Shown here: piece after piece, positions 17,590 through 25,710 of the stretch
Layout: the number at the start of each line of letters is the position of its first letter
Position numbering within the stretch: position 1 is the first letter of the stretch
NCBI RefSeq assembly: GCF_001984575.1
Contig: NZ_LZNS01000001.1
Location: 7,615,061 to 7,679,060 of the forward strand
Length of the DNA stretch: 64,000 nt
Origin: Streptomyces sp. MP131-18
GTDB lineage: Bacteria > Actinomycetota > Actinomycetes > Streptomycetales > Streptomycetaceae
Reading direction: 5' to 3'
Program-made: the position numbers and the translations under genes
The notes under the pieces: generated by a model
Seen by the model: the letters and a program-made list of their open reading frames with translations, nothing else
Databases searched by the model: none
Told to the model about the DNA's origin: nothing

Positions 17590-17812
17590 ACGATGACTCC
17601 TGGTGTGAGATGAGCGAATGGTCGGTCAGCTGATGCGGGGAGTCGGCGTCCGGGTCTTCGGCGCCCACGGACTGCCGGCAGCCGTTCCAGCTCCGTATGC
17701 GTCGCATCGGAAGGGTGAGGAGTCCTTTGCCGTTGACGCAGGTGCCGGTGGGAGACGATGTGGGTGCCGTCCCCGCCCTGTTCACCTTCACGTTCGTCGT
17801 TGATCCGGGAAT

Positions 17813-17848
17813 CTCCAGGCCGACCGGGGCTGTCCGGCCGGCCTGGAG
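17813..17848 (-). terminator. Long inverted repeat after the PL11 gene
   Basis: CTCCAGGCCG (17813-17822) pairs exactly with CGGCCTGGAG (17839-17848), and inner CCGG/CCGG continue the stem, giving ~14 paired bases around a 6-nt loop. It sits 34 nt after the PL11 stop on the minus strand, a good terminator position. Confidence 0.65.
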
Positions 17849-17882
17849 GTGTTGTTCTTTCCCGTGTGTCGGCGAGGTGCCG

Positions 17883-20201
17883 TCAGCGCACGTAGATATT
17901 GGGCTGCGGCGGGCGTGTCATTCCGGCCCCGAGGAAGTAGCTGGGGTGGGGCGGCTGGTTGTAGGCGGTGTTCTGCCAGGCCAGGGCGACGCGGTACTGG
18001 GCGTCGTGGGCCAGGGTGTGCAGTTTGGTGGTGGTGGGTGTGGACGTGGCGTAGATGCGCAGGGCGTTGTTGCCGGAGTGGCGCCAGATGACTTCCTCGC
18101 GCCAGTCGCCGAACAGGTCGCCGGACAGGACGGGGGTGGACTTGGTGCCGTTGCTGGAGGCGACGCCACTGCCGGTGAGCAGCCGGGTGTCGCCGCCGGT
18201 GCCGTACTTGTCGATCTGGGTGCCGTTCAGCAGTTCGCGCACCGGGTCGGCGTCCCACCAGGCGAGGAAGTTCGCCGAGGAGGGGTTGCGGCCGACGTTG
18301 CCGCCGGCGGAGTTGCGCAGGTTGCTCATGTTCGGGCCCGAACCCCAGAACTCCGCGCCGGGGTTGCCGGCGTAAATGTCACCGGCCACGCCGCGGCCGG
18401 GTCCTTCGGACCCGCTGGTCGGGGTGCGGTGGATGACCTGGCCGGTGCGGGCGTCGTGCAGGTCGGAGCCCGGCTGGCTGCCCGACTCGTGGATGGTGAA
18501 GACCTCGAGACCGGCGCGGGAGGGTACGAAGTCGCCCACGTGCAGCGCATCGCCGTGGCCGAAGCCGGTGCTGTACATCAGGCGGCCGTTGTCATCAATG
18601 GTCGCCGCGCCGTAGACGATCTCCTGCCGGCCGTCGGCGTCCACGTCCGCGATGGATAGCTGGTGGTTGCCCTGGCCGTAGGCGGCGCCGTTGCCCGAAG
18701 TGTTGGAGTCGAACGTCCAGCGCTTGGTCAGGGCGCCGTTGCGGAAGTCCCAGGCCGCGACGACGGCGCGGGTGTAGTAGCCGCGCGCCATGATCAGGGA
18801 CGGGCGCTGGCCGTCGAGGTAGGCGGTGCCGGCCAGGAAACGGTCCACCCGGTTGCCGTAATTGTCGCCCCAGGAGGGAACGTTGCCGCGCGGCGGGTCG
18901 TAGTTGACGGTCGACATCGCGGCGCCCGTCAGCCCGCTGAACATGGTGAGGTACTCGGGCCCGGTCAGGATGTACCCACTGGAGTTGCGGTGGTCGGCGC
19001 CGGCATTGCCGATGACCGCGCCCTGTCCGTCGCGGGTGCCGTCGGCCGTCTTCATGGCCACCTCGGCACGGCCGTCGCCGTCGTAGTCGTACACCTGGAA
19101 CTGCGTGTAGTGCGCCCCGGCGCGGATGTTGCGGCCCAGGTCGATACGCCACAGCCGCTGGCCGTTGAGCCGGTAGGCGTCGATGTAGACGTTGCCGGTG
19201 ACGCCGGACTGGGCGTTGTCCTTGGCGTTGTCCGGGTCCCACTTCACGATCAACTCGTACTGGCCGTCGCCGTCCACATCACCCGGGCTGGCCTCGACCG
19301 GCGTGTAACCCGAACCGGGCGATGACAGCGGCACGTCCAGGTAGTTGCCGCCGGTGAAGCGCAACGAGGTCTCCGAAGCCGGCTGCTCCGTGCCGTTCAC
19401 CACCGCGCGCACGGTGTACGAGGCATCCGAAGGGGCACCGCTGTCCAGGTAGTTGGTGGAGTCGGTGACCGGCGAGCCGTTCACCTTCGTGCCGTTGCGG
19501 TAAACGTTGAACGCCGTGTCGTAGCTCTCGGTGCCGAGCAGCCGCCAGGACACCAGATTGTTCGAGCCCGAACGCACCGAGACCAGGCCTCGGTTCAGAT
19601 CCTCCATCTGCCGGGCATCACCGACCGGCGGATCGGGGTCCGGGTCGGTGCCGCCGTCGACCTTGACCAGCCGCCACTGCTGGTTCGGGCCATCGTTGTC
19701 GGTGTACTGGGAGATCCGGCCGCCATCCGCGGTGGACTGCTCCCACACCTCCAGCGCCTTGCCGCTGTTGCGGTTGATCAGCTGCACATACTGGCTGTCG
19801 ATGTCGACGACGCTGAACTGCTGATTGACGGCGTTGTTGTCCGTCCACTGCATCACGTTCGCGCCGTTGGCCGTGGACCACCCCTCGACGTCCAGCACCT
19901 TGCCACTGTGCCGGGCCATGATCCGGTAGTACCCGTTGCCCGAATCGACGAACTGGAATTGCTGGTTGGCGGCGGTTCCTGGGGTCCACTGGATGACCCC
20001 GGCGCCGTTGGCGGTGGAGCGTTCGGAGATGTCGATGGCCTTACCGCTGTGGCGTGAGATGAGCTGGTAGTAAGCGGACGTGTCGATCACGGCGGCGCTG
20101 GCGCTGGAGGCGGGCAACGCGACCAGCGAGACGGCGGCCAGCAACGCCGCCAGCAGAAACGTGACCGGTCCGCAGGTTCTTCGCAGACTTCGGACGGACA
20201 T
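17883..20201 (-). CDS. Secreted PL11 rhamnogalacturonan lyase with N-terminal ricin-type domain
   Basis: This 772-residue secreted protein has a signal peptide (residues ~1-36, ending SSASA) and a ricin-B/CBM13 domain (~40-175, three repeats ending NQQF or NQQW). A fibronectin-like start (NRGLVSVRSGSNNLVSWRLLG) leads into the large PL11 propeller, with calcium-type repeats such as DVDGDGQYEL, DYDGDGRAEV and DVDADGRQEI. The C-terminal hallmark GDWREEVIWR is present. PL11 enzymes cleave rhamnogalacturonan I by beta-elimination. The released rhamnose could feed the rha operon. An AAGGAG site precedes the ATG at 20201. The longer frame upstream runs through regulatory DNA. Confidence 0.92.
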   Translation of the reverse strand: MSVRSLRRTCGPVTFLLAALLAAVSLVALPASSASAAVIDTSAYYQLISRHSGKAIDISERSTANGAGVIQWTPGTAANQQFQFVDSGNGYYRIMARHSGKVLDVEGWSTANGANVMQWTDNNAVNQQFSVVDIDSQYVQLINRNSGKALEVWEQSTADGGRISQYTDNDGPNQQWRLVKVDGGTDPDPDPPVGDARQMEDLNRGLVSVRSGSNNLVSWRLLGTESYDTAFNVYRNGTKVNGSPVTDSTNYLDSGAPSDASYTVRAVVNGTEQPASETSLRFTGGNYLDVPLSSPGSGYTPVEASPGDVDGDGQYELIVKWDPDNAKDNAQSGVTGNVYIDAYRLNGQRLWRIDLGRNIRAGAHYTQFQVYDYDGDGRAEVAMKTADGTRDGQGAVIGNAGADHRNSSGYILTGPEYLTMFSGLTGAAMSTVNYDPPRGNVPSWGDNYGNRVDRFLAGTAYLDGQRPSLIMARGYYTRAVVAAWDFRNGALTKRWTFDSNTSGNGAAYGQGNHQLSIADVDADGRQEIVYGAATIDDNGRLMYSTGFGHGDALHVGDFVPSRAGLEVFTIHESGSQPGSDLHDARTGQVIHRTPTSGSEGPGRGVAGDIYAGNPGAEFWGSGPNMSNLRNSAGGNVGRNPSSANFLAWWDADPVRELLNGTQIDKYGTGGDTRLLTGSGVASSNGTKSTPVLSGDLFGDWREEVIWRHSGNNALRIYATSTPTTTKLHTLAHDAQYRVALAWQNTAYNQPPHPSYFLGAGMTRPPQPNIYVR

Positions 20202-20255
20202 GTGCGGCTCCTTCAGGTGGGCGGGTAAGGCTTGCGTGCTCCCCGACGAAAACGA

Positions 20256-20269
20256 GTGAATCGATTCAC
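20256..20269. promoter_or_regulatory. Perfect TGAATC-type palindrome upstream of PL11
   Basis: GTGAATCGATTCAC is an exact 14-bp palindrome 55 nt before the PL11 start. Its TGAATCGATTCA core differs by one base from the rhaI operator (TGAATCGTTTCA) and by two from the rhaM one. It is the best candidate for control of the lyase by the rhamnose regulator. Confidence 0.7.
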
Positions 20270-20311
20270 CTGCGACGTGCACGAGCGAGGGATCTTGTTT
20301 CGAACCTGGGG

Positions 20312-20325
20312 TGGGAGCGCTCCCG
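20312..20325. promoter_or_regulatory. TGGGAGCGCTCCC box upstream of PL11
   Basis: TGGGAGCGCTCCCG contains a perfect 12-bp palindrome and matches the known CebR-type box of streptomycetes (TGGGAGCGCTCCCA) except for the last base. It suggests that a second LacI-family regulator also acts on this promoter. Confidence 0.6.
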
Positions 20326-20584
20326 AGGTTAGAGGCGGGCCACCAGGAGCGGCAAGATGTGTGCACGGGGTGAATGTGGCAATCTGTTTGATCAAGTAGA
20401 TTCCTGGTGCAGGGGCGCGGTTGGCCATCCCTGCATGCGCCCGATTCACACCCGTGCGTCGGCTGATCTCGACCTGGGAGTAACGGCGGTCGTTGCCTCG
20501 TCGGCGCTGTTTCCCCGCTGCTGCGAGACTCTGGAACCTGGCGGATTTGATGCCTTGCCGCATGCCGGGTGTCTTGACCGTGTC

Positions 20585-21215
20585 CTATGTGGTGAGTCGG
20601 TGGAGGCGTTGGTAGCAGGTGAGGGCGGTGGCGAGGCCGAGAAAGGCCAGGTAGTTGCGGGGATGGCGTTCGTGGCGGGGTGAGAGGCGGCGGTAGCCGG
20701 ACAGCCACGACATCGCGCGTTCGATCACCCACCGGTGACGGCCCAGCCGCTGGCCGGACTCGACTCCCTTGCGGGCGATACGGCACGCGATGCGCTTGCC
20801 TTTCAGCCATCTGCGCAGGTCAGGCTGGTCGTATGCTTTGTCGGCGTGAATGTTGCCCGGACGGTGGTGTCGGCCGTGTTCGGGGTCGTGTCTCGATCGG
20901 AGACCGGCGAGGAGAGGCTTCAGGCCCTGGCTGTCGTGGACGTTGCCACCTGAGACAGCGACCACGACAGGCAGCCCGTTCGCATCGGACAGGATGTGCA
21001 TTTCGGAACCGGACTTACCCCGGTCCACGGGGCTCGGACCTGTGTGTTCGCCCCCTTTTCGGCCCTGACGTGGGCCGTGTCGAGGATGACGCGGGACAGG
21101 TCGAGAAGCCCTGCGGCGGCGAGTTCGTCGAGCACCGCCCGGTGCAGGCGGCCCCACACCCCGGCCCTGGGCCAGACAAGGAACCGACGGTGCGCGGTGG
21201 ACTTCGATATCCCGA
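20585..21215 (-). mobile_element. IS5-family transposase remnant, 5' end missing
   Basis: Two overlapping frames make up the DDE part. The first reads SKSTAHRRFLVWPRAGVWGR and SRVILDTAHVRAEKG. The second begins in GGEHTGPSPVDRGKSG and runs through HILSDANGLPVVVAVSGGN, HADKAYDQPDLRRWL and HRWVIERAMSWLSGYRRL to ...QRLHRLTT. The frames meet at an A-AAG-GGG slip site near 21045-21055, consistent with the -1 programmed frameshift known in this family. The N-terminal domain is absent. At about 21210 the sequence passes directly into a methyltransferase fragment. It is thus a fusion scar, unlikely to be mobile by itself. Confidence 0.75.
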
Positions 21216-21476
21216 AACAGGGCGGCGAATCCGGTCCGGAAGACCAGGCTGCGGACCGTGTCCTGAGCGCGGCTCGCTGGTCCGGGCGTACGTCCGCGTG
21301 GCGTCGCCGCGCACGTACTGCGTCATCGTCAGGTCGTAGATGCCCTTCGTCGCCGACCGTCGGCAGGTGAAGAGCAGCGTGCATTCTTCTCCCGACTCGA
21401 TGGCACGAGTGGCGGGCGTCGTCTGCTCGGCCTGACGTGCCAGGAGAGCGTCGGCGTGGGGGGCTGAGGATGTCAC
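21206..21476 (-). pseudogene. Third methyltransferase copy, C-terminal fragment
   Basis: The first frame (LARQAEQTTPATRAIESG, TKGIYDLTMTQYVRGDATRT) aligns with the C-terminal halves of the two intact methyltransferases beside it. A frameshift near 21270 moves to AQDTVRSLVFRTGFAALFRD, which matches AQEQIVGLGARAGFGDIEVF of the next gene. The SAM-binding half is absent, and the 3' end is replaced by IS sequence. It is a dead third paralogue, evidence that the family was once a tandem array here. Confidence 0.7.
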
Positions 21477-21509
21477 GTGCGCGGCTCGGCTGCCCGCAGC
21501 GCTGTGCGG

Positions 21510-22307
21510 TCAGGGCTTGACCATGACGTAGGTCTCGCAGACGGTCTGCGAGCCGGTGGGCTGGCGGGTGAAGTTGTCGAAGACCTCGATGTCGCCGAAG
21601 CCGGCCCGGGCGCCCAGCCCGACGATCTGCTCCTGCGCCCACGCGTACAGCTGGTGGGTCTCGCTGCGTCGGACGTAGGTCTGGGTGGTGTCATCGCGCA
21701 GGAACATCAGGCCGTGCCAGTTGTAGGTGCCCTTGATGGCGGTCCGAGTAATGCTCATGAGCAGTGTGAACGGCCCGCTCTCGATGACTCGGGCGGTGGG
21801 GGTCGTGTGCGCCACCAAGGACTCCGCGTGGCGTTCGGTGTACATGTCGAAGGTGAACGTGCCGCCGGGGCGCAGCACACGGTGGACGGACTCGAACGTC
21901 CGCAGCAGCGTGGTGTCGTTGGGCAGGTGGACCAGCGCACCGGTGCTGACGACCGCGTCGAATTCGTCATCCAGGGGAATGGCCGGCAGCTCGGCTTTGA
22001 CAAGCCGGGCCCGCTCCTGCGAACGGATCTTCAGTTCGGCCTGTTGCAGCTGGGCCGAGGACCGGTCGAGGCCGGTGACGTCGTATCCCCGCTGGAGCAG
22101 TTCCCGAAGAAGGAGGCCACTGCCGCAGCAGAGGTCCAGGACTTTGTCGACCTGCCCGCCGCGTTCCTGCCAGCTCTCGTGGACGAAGTCCGCGACCTGA
22201 CTCCGCGGCGCCAGCCTGAACTTGTCGACGCACCACGCATCGCTGACGTCGTACCCCTCGGGCAGGAACGAATAGGGGTGGGACGGTTCGGTGCCTTGCA
22301 CGAGCAT
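21510..22307 (-). CDS. Class I SAM-dependent methyltransferase (paralogue A)
   Basis: This 265-residue Rossmann methyltransferase has motif I in KVLDLCCGSGLLLRELLQRG (residues ~57-76), the acidic motif II in VTGLDRSS, and the post-motif segments FDAVVSTGALVHLPND and RVLRPGGTFTFDMY. The C-terminal half is shared with its neighbour. It transfers methyl from SAM to an unknown small molecule or peptide. The start follows AGAGGAA in a context (ERNRSM in frame upstream) almost identical to that of the next gene, so the duplication included the ribosome site. It lies 37 nt after the paralogue. Cys-Cys in motif I is unusual but shared by both. Confidence 0.88.
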   Translation of the reverse strand: MLVQGTEPSHPYSFLPEGYDVSDAWCVDKFRLAPRSQVADFVHESWQERGGQVDKVLDLCCGSGLLLRELLQRGYDVTGLDRSSAQLQQAELKIRSQERARLVKAELPAIPLDDEFDAVVSTGALVHLPNDTTLLRTFESVHRVLRPGGTFTFDMYTERHAESLVAHTTPTARVIESGPFTLLMSITRTAIKGTYNWHGLMFLRDDTTQTYVRRSETHQLYAWAQEQIVGLGARAGFGDIEVFDNFTRQPTGSQTVCETYVMVKP

Positions 22308-22344
22308 GGATCGGTTCCTCTCGACGTATGGCTGCGTTCGGCTG

Positions 22345-23211
22345 TCACGGGTGTGGCGGGTGGGCTGCCCGGCGGGGCGACGCCTCGGGCTGGGCGGACG
22401 GCCCGCCGGGCTTGACCGCGACGTAGGTCTCGTAAAGGGTCTCCGGGCCGGATGGCTGGTGCCGGTAGTTGTCGAAGACCTCGACCCGCCGGAAGCCGGC
22501 CCGGACCGCCAGGTCGGTGACCTTTTCCTGGGGCCGGGTGTGCACGCGGTGGACCGCGCTGCTCCTGGTGTACGTCTGAGTGGTGTCATTCCGCACGAAC
22601 TGCACGAAGGTCAGGTCGTAGGAGTCCTTCGCGGCGGGCCGGTGACAGGCGAGGAAGAACGTGAGCCCCCTGCTCTCGAGGTCGAACCCCCGCGGAGCGT
22701 CCTCCGTGTACTCGAAGCACCTCTGCATGAGCGTCTCGCTGAACAGGTCGAAGATGAAGGTGCCACCGGGACGCAGTACGCGGTGGGCGGCCTGGAACGC
22801 CTGGAGCAGCACGGTGGAGTTGGGCACGTAGGTGAACGCGCCCCCCGCGCAGACGACTGCGTCGAACTGCTCCTCCAGCGGGATGGCCGGCAGTTCGGCC
22901 TCGACCAGCCGCGCCTGTGCCGAAGGCCCGAGCTTCTGCTTCGCCAGCTCCAACTGCGCGGGGGACGCGTCGAGGCCGGTGACGTCGTACCCCCGCCGGA
23001 CGAGTTCCCCGAGTGTCAGGCCCGGGCCGCAGCAGAGCTCCAGAACCTTGTTCACCGGGGGGCCGTGCTCTTCCCAGATCCCCTGCATGAACTCCGCAAC
23101 CTGATCGCGCGGCGCCTCGTGCCAGTCGGTGAGGAACCACGAGGCGATCACATCGTAGTTCCCGGCCATCTCGTCGTTGGGAGTGACGGATTCGGTGACG
23201 TGCGAACCCAT
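22345..23211 (-). CDS. Class I SAM-dependent methyltransferase (paralogue B)
   Basis: This 288-residue enzyme is homologous along its whole length to the neighbour. Motif I is KVLELCCGPGLTLGELVRRG, motif II YDVTGLDASP, then FDAVVCAGGAFTYVPN and RVLRPGGTFIFDLF, with the shared tail VFDNY...ETLYETYVAVKP. A Pro/Ala-rich extension of ~20 residues at the C-terminus is absent from paralogue A. The start MGSHVTES follows AAAGGAA. It is the first gene of the two-gene minus-strand unit. Near-identical architecture suggests successive methylations of related positions or neofunctionalisation after duplication. The substrate is unknown. Confidence 0.88.
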   Translation of the reverse strand: MGSHVTESVTPNDEMAGNYDVIASWFLTDWHEAPRDQVAEFMQGIWEEHGPPVNKVLELCCGPGLTLGELVRRGYDVTGLDASPAQLELAKQKLGPSAQARLVEAELPAIPLEEQFDAVVCAGGAFTYVPNSTVLLQAFQAAHRVLRPGGTFIFDLFSETLMQRCFEYTEDAPRGFDLESRGLTFFLACHRPAAKDSYDLTFVQFVRNDTTQTYTRSSAVHRVHTRPQEKVTDLAVRAGFRRVEVFDNYRHQPSGPETLYETYVAVKPGGPSAQPEASPRRAAHPPHP

Positions 23212-23835
23212 GCTTCGGTTCCTTTCTGGCAACGGCGGCCTGCCGCGGGAATTTTCCGTGGGATGTGCGAGGACCGGAGATCAATCCAACCGGGGGAGGA
23301 GTAGGTGAAATGGTCGAAAATAGGGGGTTTAATTTGTATGCCAGACGGCTTTGCAGGTAAGCACGGAGGACGGGCTTTCCGTTCCGGTTCCCGTCTATGC
23401 GAGGCCCTGGAAGGGTCCACTCGTGTGGGTGAGGTCGGCATCCGGGAAGGCTCGGTCCGCCATACCGCGAGGTCGAGTGGTTTCCGGCGTTCGGTCGGCG
23501 GCGAAAACGGCGACCAGGGTGGTGGGGTGCGGGGGAGGGGGCTGCTCACGCGTGCCGTGCGGTAACGGAAGAACGTGCGAACGAGACATCCCCGTGTGCG
23601 GTATTGGCGTTGCCAAACCCATCCGTGCCCGTAGTTTTGCGATGCGTTCGCGCGGCCGGGCCTGGCGAACGGAATGCCGTGCGGGACCAGCGGTTTGCCG
23701 AACGGCGACCTGGCGCAGCCTAGCCCCTGTGAACGGCACCAACTCTTCGAGGCCGCCTGGCTCGGTGTCGGCGCATGGGCGCTGAATCCGCGCCGGTTTC
23801 GCGGAAGAACCTTGGCGGCAGTCGAGTACGCACGC
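23212..23835. other. Divergent intergenic region between methyltransferase genes
   Basis: About 620 nt between the minus-strand methyltransferase pair and the plus-strand O-methyltransferase-family gene. It includes an AT-rich patch (23304-23341) unlike the rest of the area, likely promoter DNA, and a 16-codon frame with a very strong ribosome site, listed separately. The remaining ~470 nt show open frames without recognisable content. Confidence 0.5.
23310..23360 (+). CDS. Possible 16-residue peptide
   Basis: ATG at 23310 is preceded at 8 nt spacing by GGGGGAGGAG, among the best ribosome sites in the window. It opens a 16-codon frame, MVENRGFNLYARRLCR, ending TAA (rare in this DNA). It lies in the regulatory gap among three methyltransferase genes. 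It might be a peptide substrate, a leader peptide, or chance. A competing GTG at 23305 in another frame would give 86 residues of no known family. I cannot decide from sequence. Confidence 0.3.
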   Translation: MVENRGFNLYARRLCR

Positions 23836-24873
23836 ATGCAACGAGGAAAGGAAACCCTCTTGGTCACGCCGACCGCGAGCCCCGAGGCCGGTTTCGCTGA
23901 CATCACACGTCTGGCCGGCTCCTACTGCTCGACCAGGGCGCTGGTGAGCGCCTTGGAATTCGACCTCTTCACCACTCTGCACACCGGGCCCGCGACCGAG
24001 GACGAGATCCGCTCGGCACTCGGTCTGCATGGTCGCGGACTGCGGCACTGGCTCGGCCTGCTGGTGGCCCTCGGCCTGCTGAAACGGCACGGCGACCGGT
24101 ACGGCAACACCCCCACGGCGGACCTGTACCTGGCGCGTGCTGGGATGTGGTACATGGGGGACTTCATCCGAAAGGTCATGATCCCGTCCCTTGATGACCT
24201 TTCCGCCGCCCTGCGCACGGGGCGGCAGCAGGTTCCCGGAGGAGGCATGGGGACCGTTGTCGACGACCCCGAGCTTCTCAGGTCCTCGATCATCACGATG
24301 GACATGCTGACAGGCGACGTCGTTCCCGCACTGCTCGCCGCCTACGAGGGCTGGAACGATCAACGGACCCTGCTCGACCTCGGCGGCGGACGCGGCAGCG
24401 TGGCCGCGCAGCTGGTAGCCGCCCACCCGCACCTCAGCGCCGCCGTTTTCGACCTGCCGGCCATGGCCCCCCTGTTCGAGGAGAACATGGCCCAGCGAGA
24501 AGCGGCCAGGGCACCGGCCTTCCATGCCGGTGACTTCTTCACCGACCCGCTCCCCACGGCCGACATCGTCCTCATGGGGAACGTCCTGCTCGACTGGGAG
24601 GCCGAACAGCGGAAGCTGCTGGTACGCAGGGCCTACACGAGCACCAACCCCGGCGGCGCGCTCATCGTGTACGACCACAGGCTCCAAGGCACCACCCCCG
24701 GCGGCCAGGAGAGCCTGATGCCGAACCTGCTCACGCTGGCCCTCTGCGGCGTCTCGGAGTACACCCTCGATGACCTGAGCGCGGACGCCAGGAGCGCGGG
24801 TTTCGACGCTGTCGAGCACCGGCCCCACGGCTCGCCGCCGCGCCCCGTCGTCGTCTGCCGCCGGGCCCGGTGA
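23836..24873 (+). CDS. O-methyltransferase-family protein (Methyltransf_2)
   Basis: This ~345-residue protein has a winged-helix dimerisation domain (~residues 20-100: LVSALEFDLFTTLH, LGLHGRGLRHWLGLLVALGLL) and a SAM-binding domain with motif LLDLGGGRGSVAAQL near residue 180. The family's usual catalytic His in the HxWxD-type motif is not evident, since the equivalent stretch reads GNVLLDWEAEQRKLL. It may therefore act as a C- or N-methyltransferase or use another base. A TTG at 23860, 7 nt after AGGAAAGGA, could be the true start instead of the ATG at 23836. It is plus-strand, convergent with the exporter genes. Confidence 0.85.
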   Translation: MQRGKETLLVTPTASPEAGFADITRLAGSYCSTRALVSALEFDLFTTLHTGPATEDEIRSALGLHGRGLRHWLGLLVALGLLKRHGDRYGNTPTADLYLARAGMWYMGDFIRKVMIPSLDDLSAALRTGRQQVPGGGMGTVVDDPELLRSSIITMDMLTGDVVPALLAAYEGWNDQRTLLDLGGGRGSVAAQLVAAHPHLSAAVFDLPAMAPLFEENMAQREAARAPAFHAGDFFTDPLPTADIVLMGNVLLDWEAEQRKLLVRRAYTSTNPGGALIVYDHRLQGTTPGGQESLMPNLLTLALCGVSEYTLDDLSADARSAGFDAVEHRPHGSPPRPVVVCRRAR

Positions 24874-24891
24874 GAAGCCGGCCTCCGGGGC

Positions 24892-25698
24892 CTACGGGTC
24901 GAAGTCGACCGTGCCGCGTCGGCGGCCGCGGTGCAGGAGCGATTCGAAGGCCAGGTGGGCCATGACCAGCCAGAAGACGCCGACGAGCAGGCCCAGGGCC
25001 GCCCGGGCGAAGACGTAGCCGGAAGAAGCGTCTTCGGTCAGGGCGCGGAGGGCGTGCAGCAGGTGCGTCAGGGGAACGATGTCGGCGATCCGGCCGATCC
25101 AGGACGGCCAGTAGCCGATGGGGACCTGTACGCCGCAGAACGCCATCATCAGCAGGGCGGTGACGCCCGGGACGACGTTGCGCAGGCGGCCGGCGTTGAG
25201 GACCAGGGCGGCGAGGAAGAGGCCGAAACAGTAGGTGCCGGCGGCGGTGAGGACGACCAGGAGGGCCGCCACCGGGATGTGCTCCGGCCGCCAGGTGACG
25301 CCGAAGAAAGGGCCCAGGAGGAACAGGGCCACCAGGGAGGTGCCGGTGCCGCTGACCGGCCACTGGAGGCTGCGGCCGAGGAAGACCCAGGTGGGTCCGG
25401 CCGGGGCGGCGGCCAGCAGCGCGAGAGTGCCCGCCGTGCGTTCCCAGGTGGTGGAGGCGACCACGGTCAGGGATTCGATGACGCACGTCATCAGCGCGTT
25501 GCCGATGACCAGGTAGGTCGCGTGCTCGGGACCGGCGACCACCCGGCCGAGGAGGACGAAGAACGTGACCTGGGCCAGCATGCGGCCGAGCCAGCCGAAC
25601 GTCCATGTCCGCCACGTGTAGATGGCGCGCATGTCCGCGAAGGCATTGGCCGCACTGTGCCTGACGACATGTGCGGGGAGGGCGAGTCGTGCGAGCAC
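24892..25698 (-). CDS. ABC-2 type exporter permease
   Basis: This 268-residue membrane protein has about six hydrophobic segments (e.g. FGWLGRMLAQVTFFVLLGRVV, VALLVVLTAAGTYCFGLFLAAL, GVTALLMMAFCGVQVPIGYW) in the ABC-2 layout. It follows the other permease gene after 12 nt and completes an exporter with the ATPase encoded two genes upstream. The operon also carries the nucleotidyltransferase, GNAT and tiny-peptide genes, so the exporter likely secretes the pathway product or confers self-resistance. Confidence 0.88.
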   Translation of the reverse strand: MLARLALPAHVVRHSAANAFADMRAIYTWRTWTFGWLGRMLAQVTFFVLLGRVVAGPEHATYLVIGNALMTCVIESLTVVASTTWERTAGTLALLAAAPAGPTWVFLGRSLQWPVSGTGTSLVALFLLGPFFGVTWRPEHIPVAALLVVLTAAGTYCFGLFLAALVLNAGRLRNVVPGVTALLMMAFCGVQVPIGYWPSWIGRIADIVPLTHLLHALRALTEDASSGYVFARAALGLLVGVFWLVMAHLAFESLLHRGRRRGTVDFDP

Positions 25699-25710
25699 GG
25701 GAAGGTCACC

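Noticed and set aside
23674..23835. 54-residue N-terminal extension of the O-methyltransferase-family gene
   Set aside because: It has no homology to the family, and better start sites (ATG 23836 or TTG 23860) with a ribosome site follow.
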